From positions 124,194,384 through 124,258,383 of the forward strand of contig NC_133391.1 in assembly GCF_047511655.1 (NCBI RefSeq): DNA of 64,000 nucleotides. Reading direction: 5' to 3'. The notes under the pieces were generated by a model that saw nothing but the letters and a program-made list of their open reading frames with translations, was not told the origin of the DNA and did no database searches. Shown here piece after piece: positions 1 through 12,109 of this stretch. Numbering within the stretch: the stretch's first letter is position 1; each line of letters starts with the position of its first letter. Made by a program: the position numbers and the translations under genes. The DNA comes from Castor canadensis (Eukaryota; Chordata; Mammalia; Rodentia; Castoridae).

Positions 1-2994
1 TTTACATATTCAGTTTGTTTTTTTTTTTAAATCATGTCCCCCTTTCCCAAAACCTTCTTTCATTATGATCTCATTCTTTTAAGGCCCCATCCAAACATCT
101 CTCCTTCTACAAGTCATTTCTGATTCCCTTGGTCCAAAAATAATCTCTCCCTCCTAGTCATCCTCATGACATTAAATATTTAAAAAAAATTTAAATTTAG
201 AATAGGGTTAGATTTACAGAAAAGTTACAAAGATTGAGTAGAATATTCCTATATACCCGTTTGGTAGTTTCACCTAACGTTCACATCTTACTCTGGAGCA
301 TTTGCCACAGCTAAGAATCTAATATTGGTATGTGTTCAGCACTTTTTACTTACAGTGTGGGTGAATGTAAACTGTAAAGTTCTTGAAATCGGGTCCTGGT
401 GGCCCTTACCTTACTCATTTCTGTAATCATGTACAGTCTATGCTTACCATGGAACACCAGGGGCACTAACACAATGTTTATTGAATGAAGGAGTAGTAAT
501 TGCCTTCATCACCTAAGTTGCCCACTCCAATGAAAGCCCTCAGATTGCTTGCTTTTTTGTTTTAAGTAAACTTAATGAAATATGACATTCAGAAAAATGT
601 AGAGCTCAGTGACTTTTTCCAGAGTTGAACACTCTCATGTAACTTTTATACTGCCCTTACTTTTATTTTAATAATAGGACCCAGTGTGGTGGTCATGGTT
701 ATAACTCGAACCACTTTTACATTGTTACAGCCACCGCGAAGTGACTTGAATCTATTAAAACTCGCAGCTTGATTAAAGGAAGTACAATGCTGTAGATTTC
801 CCAGCAACCAAACAAAGCCTATTGTCTCTGTAGTTTATATAGTTTCTGCAGTGAGGCTCAGCTTGTGGTTGGGTGTACCCACTTTGGACTGAAGGGCAAG
901 TCCAGTTCTGACAACATCAGTCAGGCCAGTGTAGGAAGTAGGACATAAACCATTTTCATTTCTGTTCCCTTAGAAACACATGGAACAAAATAAAGTTTGC
1001 CAAATGGAAATATACAAAACCACTGAGGAAATAAATGTTATTTTTAAGCTTCTCAGAGGCTATCACAAATAACTGGGAGGAGAGTGGAAGGAATTCAAAG
1101 AGCGGGTGACCTTTTCACAGGACAACACGGCAGGGTCAACAAGCGTCTAGAGAATATACTGACTTGGAGGAAAGGGTGCTGAAAGTCCAGGCCTGGAGGA
1201 GCTGACCTCACTGGACACGATGAGAACGGAGCTGGCTTTTCCCCAATCCTGTGTGAGCTGGACAGCAAGTAGGAAATGGGAGCAGTGAGAATCCCAGGGG
1301 ACTAAAAGAACAGAGTTGATTGAAGATTTTAGAAGCTGGCGGGTTTGTTGTTGGCAGGCAGGTCTAAAAAGTGGCCCTCAGAAGACTGGGTCTTCTCTTT
1401 AGGGCAAATCGCCTGTTGTGGAGACGCAGTGACCTTTCTGGGTCGAGGCCACAGAGGCCACTTAAGTGGAAAAGGACGGTAATGGTTGCACTGTCTGTAC
1501 AGAGTACTGTTTCAAAAGGAGCCAGGGAATCAGGCAGGCACCTCATCTGGGATCAGAAGGAAGAGAATGGCCTGATTCTTCCTTTTTAGAGGATATACCC
1601 TTGCTTCATAGCTAGTTTTCAAATGGCTCAAGAATTGACAGCTACTTTGCCAAGAATATGCCTATTACACAAAATTGCCTGTTTTGTCTGTCATACAAAT
1701 GTAAATGAAGGCAGAGCATGTGACCAGTTGGTCTAGCTTTCCTCACTGATGTACTCAGCATTGAGAAAACAGGCTCAGCTGGAGATGGAGTTTGTGTCAC
1801 ACTTTCTCTCATAAAGGGAAAGTCACCCAGACCAAACAAAGAGGCAGATGCCAAGAGCTGGATCTTTCTGCTGTAGCTTGAACCACAGATGGTCACTACT
1901 CTGAGCACAGGAGAGATCGACAGGTTTCAATATCAGTACAAGAGGCAGGACTGCATGCTCAATGCTAACCAGACTAACCAATAGTAGAGACTGTAAGGTC
2001 TTCTGGACAAAAGGCCACAGAGGACAAATTCACTCTCCAGCCATCAGCATTTCTCCCACAACACCCTTCCATTATCACCACTTATGGCTAAGATGGTTTG
2101 CAGGAGATAAGGAGCAGGAAGTTTATTCAGGCACTCAGAAACGTTTTGAATGGCCCATGGCTTCTGCTTTTTCTAGGTGTCTATAGAGATTTTAGTCCTC
2201 CGTTTCATGAAGTGGAACAGAGACTTTGGAGAAGACAGAAAATGCACTAAGGACTGTTACTCTTCTTTCACTTAAGCCCAGCTCTTTTTCCTATACTTTT
2301 TGGATCTTTTAGTAGAAGAGTCAAGGACAATCTTCCCAGATAATACACTGGAGTTTATGCCTAACAGAACTAATAATGTTTGACATCAGTGTTCCAAAAA
2401 TCACCAGTCATTTCTCTTCACTGGGAGTTGTTCATGTAGGTCCAGAGGGGACTCTCTTCCTTTATCCTCTTGTGGCAGCCAGCCTCCATCCCATTAGCAA
2501 AGGTTTCTACCTCCCACTCCTGCTGGAACCTTAGTTTACAGGTGCAGAAGCTCTTCCTCCAGCAATCAGCCTCCTCCCTGGTTCTCTACCATCAGCAATA
2601 TGGAAAAGATCAGAAGTTTTCAAGTTTCAGTAACTAACATATCGTGGATCAAAGTCTTTGTTGGGGCATATATGCTCTATCATCCATCAAACCTGGACAA
2701 ACGTGGGGAAGTGTGAAGGGATGGATGTGCTAGTATAAACCGGAAACATTAGAGATTCCCAAAAAGCGAAATAAGATTTAAGTACCTGATGGCACATCTA
2801 TTAACCAACGTTCTATAAAAGAAACTGTTTCTGCTAAAGTTAAAAAAAGCGAACAATTTTCTAAAATGTCCGTAGCTAGGTAATGTTAAAACCCTGAAAA
2901 TCTGCTGGAAAGAAAGGGAGAAAAAAAGACTGAAAAGAAATGCATTAAAATGAACAGATGTTGAGTCTAGAGGGTGGGGCTTTGCTTGATAATA
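1..2994. other. Intergenic stretch, no gene seen
   Basis: No reading frame here resembles a known protein, and I see no splice-flanked exon. Weak old retroposon-like sequence occurs at about 195-345 and 545-660; its wording recalls 3' parts of ancient L1 copies. An L2-like tail sits at about 355-490 and ends in a TTTATTGAATGAA-type motif. The rest reads as unique, neutral sequence. Confidence 0.6.
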
Positions 2995-3072
2995 TAATTT
3001 TCCACCTTTATTTTACTTGTGGAGCTAGGGATCAAGCACTACTCTACCACAGAGCTACATTCTCAGCCCTAT
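2995..3072 (-). repeat. tRNA-like (ID-type) SINE fragment
   Basis: Read on the minus strand, this has the tRNA-derived SINE head: a 'gagctgagaatgtagct' start, 'agtgcttgatcc' and the box-B-like region. It is diverged and lacks a clear A tail. It ends about 100 bp before the CpG island. Confidence 0.55.
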
Positions 3073-3235
3073 TCTTCACCTCTTTAAAGAACACGTTCTA
3101 TTTTTAGAGCTGCAAATATGGGGAAGAAACCCTGAGCTTTTGCATTTAATCAGTTAGCAAAAGCAATCAACAGAGGTGCGGTAGCTGGGACACTCAGCGC
3201 TCGGCGCCCAGTGGCGGATGGGGCCATCGCCTTGT

Positions 3236-3244
3236 GGGCGGGGC
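3236..3244 (+). promoter_or_regulatory. GC box (Sp1/KLF-type)
   Basis: GGGCGGGGC, an exact GC-box core, lies at the upstream edge of the CpG island. A second GGGCGGG lies about 35 bp further on. Confidence 0.5.
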
Positions 3245-3318
3245 AGTGACCTAGAAGCCCGGGGCTCGAGGAGGGCGGGACCCATCCAACAGGGCCTGGG
3301 TTTATCTCTGAGCAGCGG

Positions 3319-3326
3319 TGACGTCA
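3319..3326. promoter_or_regulatory. CRE palindrome (CREB/ATF-type)
   Basis: TGACGTCA, the full palindromic cAMP response element, is set in GGTGACGTCACGT within the CpG island. Full CREs near CpG-island start sites are commonly bound by CREB/ATF factors; occupancy here is inferred. Confidence 0.55.
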
Positions 3327-3499
3327 CGTAAGGAGGCCAGAAAATGCTGATTAATTATGAAATCAGCACTATTTCCTGAAAAGAAGCTGGGTGGTGGGGT
3401 GATACGTAAGGGTACCCCAGAAAACGCGGAGATGGGCCGTCCGACCGACTGCAAAACGTCCCGGTCTCGCTCTGCCCCGCCCCCGCGGGCTATGGGTCG

Positions 3500-3510
3500 G
3501 CGCATGCGCA
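3500..3510. promoter_or_regulatory. NRF1-like palindrome
   Basis: GCGCATGCGCA matches the core of the NRF1 site. Such sites cluster within about 100 bp of housekeeping start sites. Together with the CRE and GC boxes it supports the promoter call. Confidence 0.55.
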
Positions 3511-3665
3511 GCGCGTGTGGCAGCCGGCTCCGCCCCCAGCGTCCATGTGTGGTGGTTCCCGGGCTGTGACCGGGACCCCGACCCCTTCCCCCGCCGGTTC
3601 GTGCTGTACTGGCCGCGGTCGCGTACCCACTAGTCGTGCTCTTAAAGATAGCTGTCGCCACCGTG

Positions 3666-3671
3666 GTAAGA
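3666..3671 (+). other. Possible 5' splice donor of a CpG-island transcript
   Basis: GTG|GTAAGA is a strong donor match at the downstream edge of the CpG island, so 3665 could end a non-coding first exon. I could not identify a matching downstream exon by eye, so this remains a suggestion. Confidence 0.25.
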
Positions 3672-5084
3672 CAGTTGTTTGGCCCAGGCTTGTTCCAGCA
3701 CCAGAGCCAAAATGGGTAAATGAAATCCTGGACCTTTCTTTCAATGACACCTGGTGTGTGTGGGGGGGGCCATGCTCCTTAAAGTACAGGGTTTTACAGC
3801 CGCTTGTTTTAATGAGCTCTGCACCACAGCACATGTTATTCGTGATTTAATTTGTATTAAAATCATTTTAGCGATTTCATCTCGTTAGAACACGGCAATC
3901 CGCAGCTTTGGGGAGTAACAGAGAGGCCTTCTCTACCTGTTGCTGGAGGATGGCAGGACTTGGGTCCAGAGCCAGGTTGGGGCCCGACTTTCCCCAAATG
4001 CCCTTGCAGTGAGGGATGCCCAGAAGTGTTGAGGACCGGGAAGGACCCAGGAGGGGTTATAAACTTTTGATGTGATCAGTCCTTTCTTGCAGAAAGTCCT
4101 GAGAAAGAATTTGCATAGAGACTGCATCCTTGAGAAGGGGGTGTATGAGACTCAGTAAAAAGACCTGGTTTTGCTCTTAGGAGTAGTTTTGCAAAATCTA
4201 AGAGAAATCTGGGTGGGACTAGACCCTTTGTAACCTGAGCAAATGGGAAGCAGCCTAAGAAGTGGGAAGGCACGGGGCCCTGCCTAGGAGACACCATGAA
4301 GAAGCAGATGGCCTGAAGGACATCCCTGTCTTTCCTTCAGGGCATTTTCTTTTGCAATAATGGTGACTGGCCTTGTGGTCAGTTTGAGAACTGTGGTCAG
4401 TCTTGAAGGAAGGAGTTCTCAGTTGATGGAATGTAGCCCACTGCCCAGCTGCCCCATGTTGTGTTTGCTGCCTAGCTGATTAGGCAGATGTTAAATCATG
4501 AACCACAGGGTCCCTACTCCCTCCATTGTAGGAAAGTACCTACAGCTTGGAGATGGAGTTTGGATACAGATAGAACTGGCACCTCTCAAAAATACCCTCT
4601 TCTCACATCCCACACTGCCCTGCTCATTTGTTTTAACCACATCAAAGCTTGTCATGTCCATTTTTCATTTCTTTTTCTTCTCTTACAAAACAAAGGTCTC
4701 ACTAGGGTTACCAGTACAGTAAGTGCTATAGCTGTTATATTGCTTTGGCAGGGAGAAGGCCTTTTATCTGCTTTTAATCACTGTTGGAGTCTCAGCCTTT
4801 AAATCTTTTGAACTCACATCCATTGTTCCAAACTAGCTGCTACTGATTCTGCAGTTTCTATTCTCTTGATTCTACTTCTTGGGCTCAAATATGCTGTCCT
4901 ACAGGGTTAGATGTAGGGCAAAAGGGTTCCTAAGCTGCAATCAGCAGCTTGATTTCCTATGACCTTTTGATAATTAGTATTAACAACTAAGTAAACTCAG
5001 TTAGTTGTTAATGCTTCCATAGTGGGGTTTCTGTGGTTCAGGAAAGATAATCCAATTTCAAGACATGAGAGGAACACAGAGGGA
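3672..5084. other. Intergenic stretch, no gene seen
   Basis: No recognisable coding sequence or young repeat. Base composition returns quickly to the window average after the CpG island. Open frames of 60-110 codons occur here but look random. Confidence 0.5.
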
Positions 5085-5225
5085 TGTTTGGTGGCTGTAG
5101 AAACTGGGCTCATTGTCAGAATCACCAAAGAAACTTTTAAGAATACAGAGTTCCTGGTTTGGGAGTCAGGCAGACATCTGTGTTTTTCAAAGGTCTTGGG
5201 TGATTCTGTATCAGCCAGGGCAGGG
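5085..5225 (+). repeat. MER5A-like hAT-Charlie fragment
   Basis: The order of phrases matches MER5-type elements: 'cagaatcacc', then a lysine-like A/T stretch, 'agagttcctgg', and a late 'gggtgattctg'. It is diverged, as expected for an ancient non-autonomous DNA transposon. Confidence 0.45.
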
Positions 5226-5719
5226 CCGCTGATGTATGGCCTTGTCTACCTCAGATTAGGGGCAGCACTAAACTTAGGTAACACAAGGTTCCCAGGGGCA
5301 GAGTTGGTCATGTGAGCTTCACAGGCTCTGGAGATACATTGGGCTCAGTTTTCCAAAATTCTGGCTTTGCTGTTGGAGGTGGACATAAGATTTGGGTCTG
5401 AGAACTGAAGAAATCTGGTAAAGGACAGAAGCTCCTGATCTACTGAGTGATTAGGAGGAAAAGGTTTAGGGGGTACCTGAGGGTGCAGGGAAGAATTCTG
5501 GGCTCTGGTCCAGGAACTACTGATGGAGAGGACAGTAACAGGAGAAGAGTGCACTCTGTCGAGCACCCATCCACTTGGTTCCCAGTTCAGCCAGCAGGGA
5601 GGAGCTGTAAAGTAATCTTCCAGGAGTCTGGAACTCAGCATGAGACAAGTGTTCTAAACTATTCCAGGGTTGACTGAAAGAGGAAACAAGACTAAACATT
5701 ATTGAAAAATGATATGGTT

Positions 5720-5925
5720 GTGGTTAGCACTTACTGAGAACCCTGCTAAACACTTTACAAGTATTATCTAATTTAATCCTCACAACAGTTTTTGTAGGTT
5801 TATAGATTTTTGTCTAGTTTACAGAGGAGGCAACTGAAGTAAATCATCTAAGGACTCCAAGGTAGTTGGTGGCAGAGAAAGAACTTGAATTTAGGGCTGT
5901 CAATTCTAGAGTGTGGGCTGTTGAG
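5720..5925 (-). repeat. MIR SINE
   Basis: This shows the MIR core in reverse orientation: 'gcttta..agtattatctaatttaatcctcacaac', then 'ttacagaggaggcaactgaag' and a 'ggcagag..cttgaattt' block. Nearly the full MIR length is present. Confidence 0.75.
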
Positions 5926-8568
5926 GTCAGACATCTCATTTTACAGGCCTGTTAAGTCCCAGAAGGGAGTTAAATACAAGTTGAAGGGTTGGGGTGGTGA
6001 TAGTGACAACAGCTGAGAGAATGAATGACAATAATGCTAAAAAATGCAAAGAGCAATTAGTTTTAAAACTCACAACTTAAATATTTGGGACTTTGTTTCA
6101 ATTTGGTTGTTCATGGTCTGAGATATTAATAGGCCCATGACGTCTTAACTCTTACCCTGAGGGTCGGGGCATAATAAACCAAGGCAGTGGACCTAGAAAA
6201 TGTTTATTAAAATTACATTTTAATAAATAACTATTCATACCTCTCCAGAATCATTTAGAAGGAAACCAGTGTAATTTTGTTAGTATAACCCTCCCACATT
6301 AACAGTGTCTCTAAAGTGCTCACCAATTTGGTTTGAGGAGATTGGCAATGACTTGGAAACACTGTTGTCCTTGAAATACAGACTTGAGAGACCAGTGAGG
6401 AAAAAAGTAAAGAAAATGACAAAGTACCCTTTGGAGGATGATGACAGAAATCTACGTATGAAAATAATCATACCGTGGGGATCTTGGAGGATCTGTAAGC
6501 ACTACCCATTACTCACCAGTTGTAAGGTCTCCCAGCATTAATCCACCTTGGCAGAGGGAAGGACATTACCAAATGACTACATTGCCTGCTGGCTTCTTCC
6601 AGACTCCTGGCTGGAAAAGCAAACAAGTGGATATTCACTCTGGAAGATGGAATTGTTTCCTGTAGAAAGTCTACCTCATGGAGGTCCTTCAGGCAAGCAA
6701 ACTAGAATTTGAAATTTTATTTTTTTTTTGTTGATCACATTCCAACAAATTCTGGAAGGTTCTGTTCCTGTCTTGGAAGAAGTTTCCTTAAAGTTTAACC
6801 AGACACATGTCAGGTCCATGACCATTTTCTAGCTCTATAGTAATTTTAGAGCACTATGAAAAATGTTGAGTCTTGCCCCTACTATATTGGCCAAGCAGGG
6901 AAAAAAATTGCTCAGTTCTGGAAGGTGCTTTAACATTTTTGGTTAATAGTTACTTCATTTCTAATACATAAGAAGGTGGGTAGAGAAAGTCCAAATGAAA
7001 ATTTCTCCCTCTATTGGTGGGATAGGATTTTACTCACTACCAGTAAGGAAAATGCAGAATAAAAGATAAAGAGGGCAGACATTCAGATGCCAGAAGATTT
7101 CTTTGGTCACCATAGATTTTGAAATGGCTGCCTGTTCTTTAGATGGTGCTTGGTGTGACTGTGGAGAGGTAGAAAGCCCTGTTAGTAACCAATAAGCCTT
7201 GGGACACATTAAGAGTGAGAGAGAAGGAGTGGTAAGTATATCATCCTAGCACATTACTAGCCTTTGCTAGCCTAGAGGTGACTTTCTTTGGAGAGAAATG
7301 CACTAGTACACACTATCCACAGTATGCATACAGAGAAGGCTCCCCCAAGAGTTAGAGCAGGTCATGGACCATATCAGACTGTCATCAGGAGCACAATAGT
7401 TCCCCAGCCCAGTATGTCATGGGAATCTGGAACTATGACCAGCCTGTAGAAGGACACATTTGCCACTCATAACCTACAGGGCTGGGAAGATTGTCTTTGT
7501 TCCTTATTTTGCTGGGTGGCCATAGGCTTGCAGGCTTGGCAAAGAATTTTATTCTCCAGAGTGCTTCAGCAGGTCAGGGGCCAGAGGCGGAGGGTTGTGG
7601 GGCTGGGCAGTGATAGCACTGAAGGCTCTTTAATTATTGAGTCTGAACCCCCTGGACTTTCTCATGAACAAACCTTGAGCCTCTGCAGGTGAGATGGAAC
7701 ATCATATGGCCTAAGTCACAGATTCTTGTCACTGAATCTGGAGGCCTATGGCTAAAGTTTTTTCAGGAAGACAAATGTTTGACTGCAATGTTTATGTGGG
7801 CAGCAGTGAAGTGCACAGACAAGTCATGTGAAATAGGCAGCAACCCCAGCTTCCACCTCCTGACCACCTTGGTTCAAGAGCCATGTTAAGGAAGGGAAGA
7901 TGGACCAGGTTCCTTAGAACTGGAGTCTAAGAACAGAGGCCATGGAACATAGGGGCAGGACAGGAACTGCTGGCAGAAAAGGGAGTAAGAGAGTCAGGAT
8001 TAAGAGAAAAAGAAAGGAATTCTTAAAAGGTGGATTTAGGTGTGGCAAGAAGAGTATCACGGGTGATCTTTGGAGAGCAGCTCTCATAGTTCCAGTAAGA
8101 GTCTGGGGAGTACTGAGGCGGCTAGGCAATGCAGAAGACTAACAGGGAAGGGGGAGGGAAAGGAGAGCTGTGTAAGAGGGCACCCTATCTAAGAGGACAC
8201 TTCATCAGCAACGGAGATTCATTGACAAATTTTCCTGCAGATGCAGTAAAGTGTCTTTTTCTCACAAAAGCAGTTCATTCGTACAGTTTTCTGACACATA
8301 GAAGTAAAGTGTCATGGGGGAATAGGTGCCTTTTCCCAATCCATATGAAGGCACCATATGGACTAACAATAACCCTGAAGAAAAAAGTACAGTTCTCAAA
8401 AGACAATCAGCACAATAAATCATATTAAAGCAGTAGAATCAATGAAGTGCCCTAAAAGAATCATTTATTTCTTATCCTTATAAATATTATGGTTCAGATG
8501 GAGATAGTGAAGGTGAATATATTTAAATGAAAGATAAGAAGGTCAATGGAAATGAATCTTCCCCTCTG
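5926..8568. other. Intergenic stretch, no gene seen
   Basis: Unique-looking sequence with no recognised repeat of useful length and no exon-like structure. Short open frames near 6305-6541 and 7942-8428 have no recognisable domain. Confidence 0.45.
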
Positions 8569-8760
8569 TTTTTTTTTTTTTTGACATTACTGAAGTTTGA
8601 ATTTATGATCTCGCCCTTTTTGGTGTTGGGTATTTTTGAGATAGGGTCTCTCTCTCTATTTTTATTTTTTTGCCAAGGCTGTCTTTGAACCTGCAGTCCT
8701 GTCTTGGTTTTACTCCCTTCCACTAGGGCATAACACCATTTGCTGTGGCCACCAGATGGG
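8569..8760 (-). repeat. Old composite SINE (B1-like)
   Basis: A T-run (the A tail of a minus-strand element) is followed by 'gagatagggtctctc' and 'ctgtctttgaacctgcagtcct', which correspond to the B1/7SL-like part of the local composite SINE. It is heavily diverged. Confidence 0.5.
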
Positions 8761-9659
8761 ATTTGAAAAGGGATGGAGAATGGAGAAGTGGTAAAGAATT
8801 ACTACTCAAATCAAATCTGCTTGGCTTCTGTATGAAATCCTTGATGTGTTTCAAAAGCAACATGCAGAGCAAGTCAAGTGCAAATTTTATTTTTAGTTGT
8901 ACCACTTTAGGTAACAAATAGCCTCTAATAAAATTTTCCCAACTATTTTCCTATATCCTGGAGAAAAGAAGGTTAGGAAAATGAGTTGAGTTTAGGGCAA
9001 ATGAAATACAGTACCAGGAAAAAAAAATCCACTAATCTTTGGTGTAGGTATGGCTTGCGCTGCCAAAAAAACGGGGCACCTAAGAGATTATATGTAGAGA
9101 ACAAATACTGTAATCTTGATGTCATAATGGAGGGCATTCCACTGATTAGCTTTTTGAATAACTAGTTTGCTTTCTTCTACCTTTGGGGTGTTTCTTCTAA
9201 AATGATGGCTATGGGAAGGGGATATGCAAACACCTGGACAAATCATTCATTGTTTCAGTGAACTCAACTGAGCTTTCTATCTGATAAATAAGTGACTAGC
9301 TTAGACTTGGAACACTAGAAAGACTTACCAGGATCACTAATTACATTTTCCTGTCATTGTAATCGTGTTCAGTAGGGGTATTGTAGGCAGTGCTGGGAAC
9401 TGAGAACAGACAGGCTGTCCTACTTATCTTCTTGGGTTCTCAGGTTGATTGCATAGGTATACTTGACCATATGCAGTTTCTGTGAAAAATTCTTTGAATT
9501 TACCTAAGAGCTCATTTCATGAAGGAATCTTTATACATTGAATAAATCTTTTCCATTATGATAATGTAACTCTTAGGTAAGGAAAAAAAATTAAGTCTGT
9601 TTTACCATTTTAGAGTCTCATGCCCATTAGATGGTTTTCATTTTATAGCTTTCTGCTTT
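8761..9659. other. Intergenic stretch, no gene seen
   Basis: AT-rich sequence with no supported feature. Confidence 0.4.
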
Positions 9660-9850
9660 AGGGCAGAGTTTGTCCAGGACTGATCTTCAAAAAGAAGGCA
9701 ACTGAATTAGTCGTGGGGAGTTTGTTAAAAAAAAAAAAGAAAACCAATAGATTCCTGGACCCCCACCCAGACCAGTGGACTTATCATTTCCGAAGTCTGG
9801 TAAACTGATTTTGAGCAGATTCCTGACTTCTAGGGTGATGATTCTAAAAT
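9660..9850 (+). repeat. MER5/MER58-like hAT fragment interrupted by an A-run
   Basis: The phrases 'ggggagtttgttaaa', 'agattcctggaccccca' and 'tctggt..gagca' follow the usual order of MER5-group elements. An A-rich run lies at about 9726-9740. Assignment within the group is uncertain. Confidence 0.4.
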
Positions 9851-9904
9851 ACATTAATACATTTATAATCTCACATTCTGTGTTCTAGAGACTGGGTATG
9901 ATGG

Positions 9905-9990
9905 TGGAGGGAGGGAGGGAGGGAGAGAGAGATAGGGAGAGCGATAGGGGAGGGGGTGGGAAAGGAGAGGGGAGAGGAGAAGAGAGAGAC
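9905..9990 (+). repeat. GA-rich simple repeat (GGGA/GAGA)
   Basis: An imperfect GGGA/GAGA purine tract of about 85 bp with almost no pyrimidines on the plus strand. Confidence 0.85.
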
Positions 9991-10235
9991 TGATTCTCAA
10001 TTCAGTACCAAACCATGAACAGAGAGAGATTAGCCTCTTTGTAAGATTTGTTTCCTTCTGTTGAAATTAACAAGGAAACAGAGAAAACCTGGGTATGTTT
10101 ATAAAGGGCACATGACTGTTTGTATGGCTGATGGGCCTGGGACTGAAAATATTTGAAACTGCAAATGTGCACAACCATGCATTGCATGGATATTCACAAT
10201 TTTTCTTTTTTTAAACTAAGATGGAGCATATTCTC

Positions 10236-10600
10236 TGTGTTAGCATTCCCTTGCTGTGACAAATACCTGAGATAAAAACTTAAAAGGGAAGAAAGGTTTA
10301 TTTTGGCTCTGGTTTTGGAGGTTTCAGTCAGTGATCACTTGGGTTGCCTTGGGCTTGTGGCATGCAGTACATTAGGTTGGTTGTTTGTGTGTAGGAAAAT
10401 GTTCATCTCATATAGGCCAGCAAGGAAAAAGAGAGAGAGGAAGGGAGTAGAGTCCCAATATCTTCCAAGGGCACATTCCTAATGGCCTTCTTTCCATTAG
10501 GCTCACCACCTCCCAAGAGCACCAGAGGCTAGTGACCAAGCCTTTAAGACATGGGCTTTGAAGGACACATATGATCCCAACCATAGCCCCCAGTCATACA
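10236..10600 (-). mobile_element. Solo LTR of ERVL-MaLR type
   Basis: Read on the minus strand it starts TGTATGAC, passes through a 'ctatggttgggatc..tgtgtcctt' block, then 'aaagcccatgtcttaaaggcttggtc' and 'gggaggtggtgagcc', and ends near 'caaggg'. That order is typical of MaLR LTRs (the MT/ORR1/MST/THE1 group). No internal gag or pol sequence follows, so it is a solo LTR. The outer limits are approximate. Confidence 0.6.
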
Positions 10601-11384
10601 ACTATCATAGTTTGAATCCTAATAAACTAGAATCTGTGATTATTTCTAAAGACAAATTTGATTCTTATCAAATAAGATATTTGAAATAAAAAAAAATTAG
10701 GTGACATATCTAAGCCAAGACTTGTACATTCCAAGGTTTTATAGAGATTAAAAAACATAAGTAATGCTTGGATTCAGTCTTTAATTCTTGCCTATAAGCA
10801 TGCTTTTCTAATGCTAATTTATCAAATAATATGGGCACTGTGCAGTTTTTTATAATTTCATTTCATGTAATTTAATTTACTTATACTCCCATGCATCTTA
10901 GCTTACATTCTTTGCTGTATAAAAGCAAATGTCATTAAAATACTGTCATTTTATCCTTTTCACTGAAGTTGTGGCTACCTGATAATCTGAACCTAGCATT
11001 CTTGATCCTTTCATGAAATTGGATTTAAGGGGAAGTCAATTTAGGTAACTCTAAAATGATTAAGGAACCCGGAGATGAGGTGTTTGTGGTCTCCACAGGC
11101 CCCCTGCATGTAGGCCTGGCAGTGGTCTTTGGATAAAGGTTTTGTGGAGGGTTCTCTTGGGGATTCCCTCTTGGTTTACTCCTGTGGTGAGGCTGCCGGC
11201 AGCTGCTTTCCTAGGCCTTGAGGTTTCCAACATTGGGGTGATGTGCAATTTTACTCCCTTGTCTAGCCCATGATGACTTCCTGTTCTTTTTCTGTAATGT
11301 TTTTCAGATTTGCCTCTTCCTGTTGCCTTCCCAAGCCTGATTCTGGTCCAGGCCTTAATTACCTCACACACACCTGCATTCTCC
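10601..11384. other. Intergenic stretch, no gene seen
   Basis: AT-rich until about 11050, then more balanced. No exon-like or repeat structure that I can name. Confidence 0.4.
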
Positions 11385-11585
11385 TAATATCCTTTTTTCT
11401 GTCTACAACTTTTCCTCTCACCATTACAAAAATACTTTTTTTCACACAGAATCCTCTTCCTGAAGCATCATTTCCATCACACTCCTTTTCCAGCAACTCC
11501 CAACTGCATCCAATCCAGGCTCAGGTCCTCTGCTCCAAAGTTCCCCTCACTGCCCGGACCATCGATCTCCTTTACAGCTGAACCT
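11385..11585 (+). repeat. L2 LINE 3' fragment
   Basis: A pyrimidine-rich stretch with 'cagaatcctcttcc', 'ctcaggtcctctgctccaaagt' and 'tgcccggacca' matches the familiar L2 3' region. Diverged, as expected for L2. Confidence 0.45.
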
Positions 11586-11630
11586 CACTCCAGCCAAGCA
11601 AACGTCCTGACACTGCCTATATGCTGCTAT

Positions 11631-11780
11631 AACATCTGGTTAATCCAGTCAGCTTTGTCAAATCTTCAGTTAATCATCTGGATGTTTTGTCTACAAGACG
11701 CCAAACATCTGGATTGACTGAAGAAATTCATTGCATTGATGGAAGCTTTTTTAAAAAAAATCCTGAATTGACCAGATGTT
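11631..11780. mobile_element. Palindromic MITE-like DNA transposon remnant
   Basis: The ends form an inverted repeat. 11631-11648 (AACATCTGGTTAATCCAG) pairs with the reverse complement of 11763-11780 at 16 of 18 positions. A second, inner inverted repeat pairs 11664-11675 with 11712-11723 (CTTCAGTTAATC against CTTCAGTCAATC), and AACATCTGG occurs again at 11704. The layout resembles a small non-autonomous, foldback-type DNA transposon. I could not name the family. Confidence 0.5.
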
Positions 11781-11784
11781 TTGG

Positions 11785-12070
11785 CATCACGGAGACACAC
11801 TGCTGTCTCCTACATTTGTCTTAATAGCTTGTCTGCACAGCCTTCTCTCCTTCTGGAACATGATCTGTCTCCTCAATGCCATGTTCTCTTTTCCTTCCAA
11901 ATTATGGGCAGAATGTGCTCTGCCAGGAAGCAGTTCTAGATTATTTCCACTAATCCATCTCTTGGTCCATTCTGACACTCACTTAGTTTTTTACATACAT
12001 AATTCTTTTCAACTGAAATCACTGCTTTGTTATTTTACTTTTGAGTATTGTCCTCTTCATCCACCCCATT
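11785..12070 (+). repeat. Possible L2-like fragment
   Basis: Pyrimidine-rich sequence with 'ttctggaacatgatctgtctcc' and a 'cttggtccattctgacactcac' block recalls an L2 3' region. The match is loose and could be chance. Confidence 0.25.
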
Positions 12071-12109
12071 AGATTGTATCAAAGGCAGTCTGGCCTGTGT
12101 AGTAAGAGA

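Larger units (their letters stand above)
3178..3670. promoter_or_regulatory. CpG island, probable promoter of an unidentified transcript
   Basis: By eye about 45 CpG dinucleotides fall in roughly 490 bp, in a window where CpG is otherwise rare. Inside are GC boxes (3236-3244, 3271-3280, and inverted ones near 3476-3485 and 3529-3537), a perfect CRE octamer and an NRF1-like palindrome. Its 3' edge runs into a good splice-donor match after 3665, which would fit a non-coding first exon on the plus strand. Short open frames exist on both strands, as expected from GC-rich sequence, but none resembles a protein I know. From human synteny as I recall it, ADAMTS6 is the next gene beyond CWC27, far away and on the opposite strand, so this island is not an obvious known promoter. 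A promoter of a lncRNA or an antisense RNA is inferred. Confidence 0.7.

Noticed and set aside
3302..3661. 119-codon minus-strand frame, and overlapping plus-strand frames, in the CpG island
   Set aside because: GC-rich DNA keeps several frames open by chance; Arg/Gly/Pro-rich content and no recognisable domain or splice-supported structure.
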